The notes under the pieces are model-generated. The model worked only from the letters and a program-made list of their open reading frames with translations, ran no database searches and was not told the origin of the DNA. A program made the position numbers and the translations under genes. Of a stretch of 13,978 bases of DNA, positions 11,655-13,978 are shown in pieces. Numbering within the stretch: position 1 is the stretch's first letter; each line of letters starts with the position of its first letter. This stretch comes from an uncultured Anaerobutyricum sp. (GTDB taxonomy: Bacteria > Bacillota > Clostridia > Lachnospirales > Lachnospiraceae), in contig CAKREJ010000033.1 in assembly GCA_934317185.1 (NCBI GenBank), forward strand, positions 1 to 13,978, in the 5' to 3' direction.

Positions 11655-13978
11655 ATGAGAAATGTACTAGGCAGATATGTTAACAGGTTTGAGAAAAAAC
11701 ACAGGGATTTCAGGCGTTACGCAGTAGTAGTTGCAGTGCTGGCATTAATTGTTTTTGTCGGCGTTAACTGGAGATTACATGACAAAGGTATTTCTATGAC
11801 CTCTGACTACCAGTGCGGTCTGAAGGAACATGAACACACGGAAGAGTGTTATAAGAAAGTATTAATTTGCGGTAAAAAGGAGACAGACGGAAGTGAGGGG
11901 CATACCCATACGGCTGACTGTTATAAAGAAGAACGGAAGTTAACGTGTGACAAAGAAGAACACACACATGATGCAGATTGTTATGACGAGGAAGGGAACC
12001 TTATCTGTGATAAGGAAGAGCATACCCATTCCAAAGACTGTTACACAACTGAGAAGAAGTTAATCTGTGGTAAGGAAGAGAGTAAGCCGGTAAAGGCACA
12101 TCATCACACAGATGACTGTTATAAAAAGGAACTCGTATGCGGATTAAAGGAACATACTCATACAGCATCCTGCTACAGCGATGAGAGTGCAGATATAGAG
12201 AATAAGTCCGACTGGGAAGCAACAATACCGGTACTGTCCGGTAACTGGGCAGAGGACATCGTATCCGTAGCAGAATCACAGCTTGGCTACGAAGAGAGCA
12301 CAGCCAACTTCAAGCTTGCCGATGACGGAGAGACCCGCAAAGGTTACACTCGTTACGGTGCATGGTACGGTAATAAATATGGCGACTGGTCTGCCATGTT
12401 TGCTTCTTTCTGCTTAAATTATGCGGAGATTCCATCTAAAACCGTTCCGGTAAATTCCGGAAGTACGGCTTGGATCACGAAGTTAAAACAGCAGAAACTA
12501 TATAAAGCAGCAGCTAACTACAATCCGACAGCAGGAGATCTCGTATTCCTCGATACAGACAGCGACGGCAAAGCCGACCACGTAGGAATCATCACGAAAA
12601 CGAAAACAGCTTCATTCACGGCTGTAGTAGGTGACTCCAACGATGCAGTAGAAGAGAACACCTATAAGCGAAGCAGCGATACCATCATAGGTTATTGTGC
12701 CCTCCCGGAAAATCCAAAGCAAAAGACTGACGCAGAATCCACAACGGCAGCAAAAGCCAGCGAGGAGAAGACGACAGAGGAAAGTGCGGGAGAAAGTACA
12801 AAGACAAAAAGCAGTACGAAGACGGAGAATAAGACGGAAACGGCAGAAACCGGTAGTAGTATAGAGCAGAAATTATCAGATGGATCAGGAAGTTCCTTAA
12901 TGAAGTCTGCGAAGAAAAAAGTAAGTTCCAAATCTGCCAAGAGAGCTGCTGCAACACAGAATGCGGCTGAAGGAATGCGTACTGCATCATATGCGGATTT
13001 TAGTCCATATGTTACCAGTATGGAAGGAACAGGAACAAAGTATGATAAGAATACAGGGAACTATGAAACAAATTTAAAAACAAATTTTACAATTTCAAAA
13101 GAGCAGATTAAAAGTGATAATTATAGCTATGAATTAAAATACTCAGAGGGAATTATTGTTCCGGATGAATTATTAAATAAAGAGTATCGTTTATTAGATG
13201 AGCAACAACAACAGGCAGGAACATATTCATTTGTAAAGAATACAGATGGAACGTATTCCGTAAGAGTCGTATTTGATCAGAGTTATGTCAATAATGCCGG
13301 AGATACGATAAAGGGTAACATATGGTTCAATGGTAAGCTCAGTTCCACTAAAGTGGATGAGCAGGGCAATATTGTTATCGCAGGTCAGGATAAGGTTGAC
13401 CTTAATATTCCTAGCAAGGATATTACTTATCCAGATGATGAAACAGATAAATATAACATTGATGTTTCTAAAGAAGGTTCTGTAATAGAAGACGGCAAAC
13501 TAAAGTATACAGTTAAAATTAATTCAACAAAAGGAACACCAGATAAGATTGATTTTACGGATATTATCAATGTAACGAATATGAGTCTGGGGACACCGGA
13601 AGTCAGTGTAAAGAAGCAGCCGGTAAAGTGGTATAATCAGTGGAATCATCCAGTTGATTATTCAAGGGAAGAAGATATTACATCGGCCATTTCTCCGACG
13701 TACGATGCAGCTACAGGCAAGCTTACAATGGAGTTACCAAAGCTTACGGCGACGAAACAGAATGATTATATTGACTGTTTTCAATATGTTGTAACTTATA
13801 CCTATGATATTACTGGTATGGATGTTGCGTCAACAAAAGCAGGAAATACAGTTAATGTTAAGTCTCATGACCAGAAGACAGATACTACAGTGAAGGATAC
13901 GGCGAGTACAAATATAGATGTAAATAATCCATATACTATTTCGAAATCTGGTAAAATTGCAGATGGAAAGAAGATTGA
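11655..13978 (+). CDS. Large surface protein: Cys/His repeats, CHAP-like domain, adhesin-type domains (3' end outside window)
   Basis: Open from ATG 11655 (GGGG 7 bases upstream) to the right edge, 774 codons without a stop, so the C-terminus and any LPXTG anchor are not visible. In order: a basic 21-residue N-terminus and a hydrophobic segment (22-39), a signal anchor or signal peptide; six Cys/His repeats (54-174); a CHAP/amidase-like domain (about 197-350) with WYGNKYGDWSAMF, where the usual catalytic Cys is Ser246, while His309 in DHVGII is kept; a Thr/Lys/Glu-rich linker (about 352-455); then beta-rich adhesin-type modules. One begins near NTGNYETNLKTNF; another begins KYNIDVSKEGSVIEDGKL and appears to repeat at the edge as NPYTISKSGKIADGKK, suggesting a chain of isopeptide-type (collagen-adhesin/pilin-like) domains. 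Codon use becomes more AT-rich after about 13000. Same operon as the coiled-coil and lepB genes. Role in adhesion or envelope attachment is inferred. Confidence 0.85.
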   Translation, partial: MRNVLGRYVNRFEKKHRDFRRYAVVVAVLALIVFVGVNWRLHDKGISMTSDYQCGLKEHEHTEECYKKVLICGKKETDGSEGHTHTADCYKEERKLTCDKEEHTHDADCYDEEGNLICDKEEHTHSKDCYTTEKKLICGKEESKPVKAHHHTDDCYKKELVCGLKEHTHTASCYSDESADIENKSDWEATIPVLSGNWAEDIVSVAESQLGYEESTANFKLADDGETRKGYTRYGAWYGNKYGDWSAMFASFCLNYAEIPSKTVPVNSGSTAWITKLKQQKLYKAAANYNPTAGDLVFLDTDSDGKADHVGIITKTKTASFTAVVGDSNDAVEENTYKRSSDTIIGYCALPENPKQKTDAESTTAAKASEEKTTEESAGESTKTKSSTKTENKTETAETGSSIEQKLSDGSGSSLMKSAKKKVSSKSAKRAAATQNAAEGMRTASYADFSPYVTSMEGTGTKYDKNTGNYETNLKTNFTISKEQIKSDNYSYELKYSEGIIVPDELLNKEYRLLDEQQQQAGTYSFVKNTDGTYSVRVVFDQSYVNNAGDTIKGNIWFNGKLSSTKVDEQGNIVIAGQDKVDLNIPSKDITYPDDETDKYNIDVSKEGSVIEDGKLKYTVKINSTKGTPDKIDFTDIINVTNMSLGTPEVSVKKQPVKWYNQWNHPVDYSREEDITSAISPTYDAATGKLTMELPKLTATKQNDYIDCFQYVVTYTYDITGMDVASTKAGNTVNVKSHDQKTDTTVKDTASTNIDVNNPYTISKSGKIADGKKI
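11814..12176 (+). repeat. Six tandem Cys/His protein repeats (C-x4-HxH-x3-CY)
   Basis: Within the surface protein, residues 54-174 hold six units with the pattern C-[GD]-x-x-E-H-x-H-x3-C-Y, such as CGLKEHEHTEECY, CDKEEHTHDADCY, CDKEEHTHSKDCY and CGLKEHTHTASCY. Units 2 and 5 have a 6-residue insert (TDGSEG, SKPVKA) at the same place before the HxH. Linkers are short and end in a hydrophobic residue plus the next Cys. This gives 12 Cys and at least 12 His in about 120 residues. Confidence 0.9.

Noticed and set aside
11814..12176. CRISPR-like array from the regular repeats
   Set aside because: The periodicity is at the protein level within one long frame, the DNA copies differ and there are no uniform repeats with unique spacers.
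12001..12279. Minus-strand frames opposite the surface-protein gene (also 12685-12990)
   Set aside because: They are antisense shadows of the repeat-rich and Thr/Lys-rich coding regions, with compositions that mirror them.

Overview
The window looks like chromosomal DNA of a spore-forming clostridial Firmicute, most likely a member of the Lachnospiraceae. The evidence is a moderately AT-rich sequence with purine-rich Shine-Dalgarno sites, a SipL-type spore coat morphogenetic protein (SPOCS domains plus LysM, a clostridial protein), a CotS-family coat protein, a class-III-like phosphofructokinase, and a Gram-positive surface-protein locus. The taxon is inferred from gene content only.

Layout. 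(1) A rhomboid protease on the + strand (65-997), possibly preceded by the last codons of another gene, ends in a bidirectional terminator (1035-1083). (2) From 1151 to 7684 everything reads on the minus strand, in transcription order: CCA-adding enzyme, CotS-family coat protein, dnaX, ybaB/ebfC, recR, pfkA. The dnaX-ybaB-recR trio is the familiar Firmicute replication/repair cluster, and ybaB and recR share one base of their stop and start codons (TAATG). (3) A divergent intergenic region with two extended -10 promoters leads, on the + strand, to a small PrcB-domain lipoprotein (7898-8365) and to sipL (8479-10050). sipL has a candidate sigma-E promoter and ends in a perfect 26-bp terminator stem. 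(4) From a near-consensus sigma-A promoter (10210-10238) starts a separate + strand operon: an 11-residue-repeat coiled-coil protein, a signal peptidase I whose start overlaps it, and a very large surface protein that runs off the right edge.

How the genes relate. Three of them point to sporulation or the cell envelope (SipL, the CotS-family protein, rhomboid); the minus-strand block is otherwise housekeeping (tRNA maturation, clamp loading, recombination, glycolysis). The last operon looks like a dedicated surface-display unit: a cytoplasmic coiled coil, a secretion peptidase and its probable client. The client has a signal anchor, six Cys/His repeats of the form C-x4-HxH-x3-CY, a CHAP-like domain whose catalytic Cys position is Ser, a Thr/Lys/Glu linker and the start of a chain of adhesin-type beta domains.

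The most interesting points are the tandem Cys/His module, the apparently inactive CHAP-like domain, the clean hendecad coiled coil, and the coat pseudokinase whose catalytic Asp is replaced by Ala. No insertion sequence, CRISPR array, tRNA or rRNA gene was seen. No gap between genes exceeds 300 bases.
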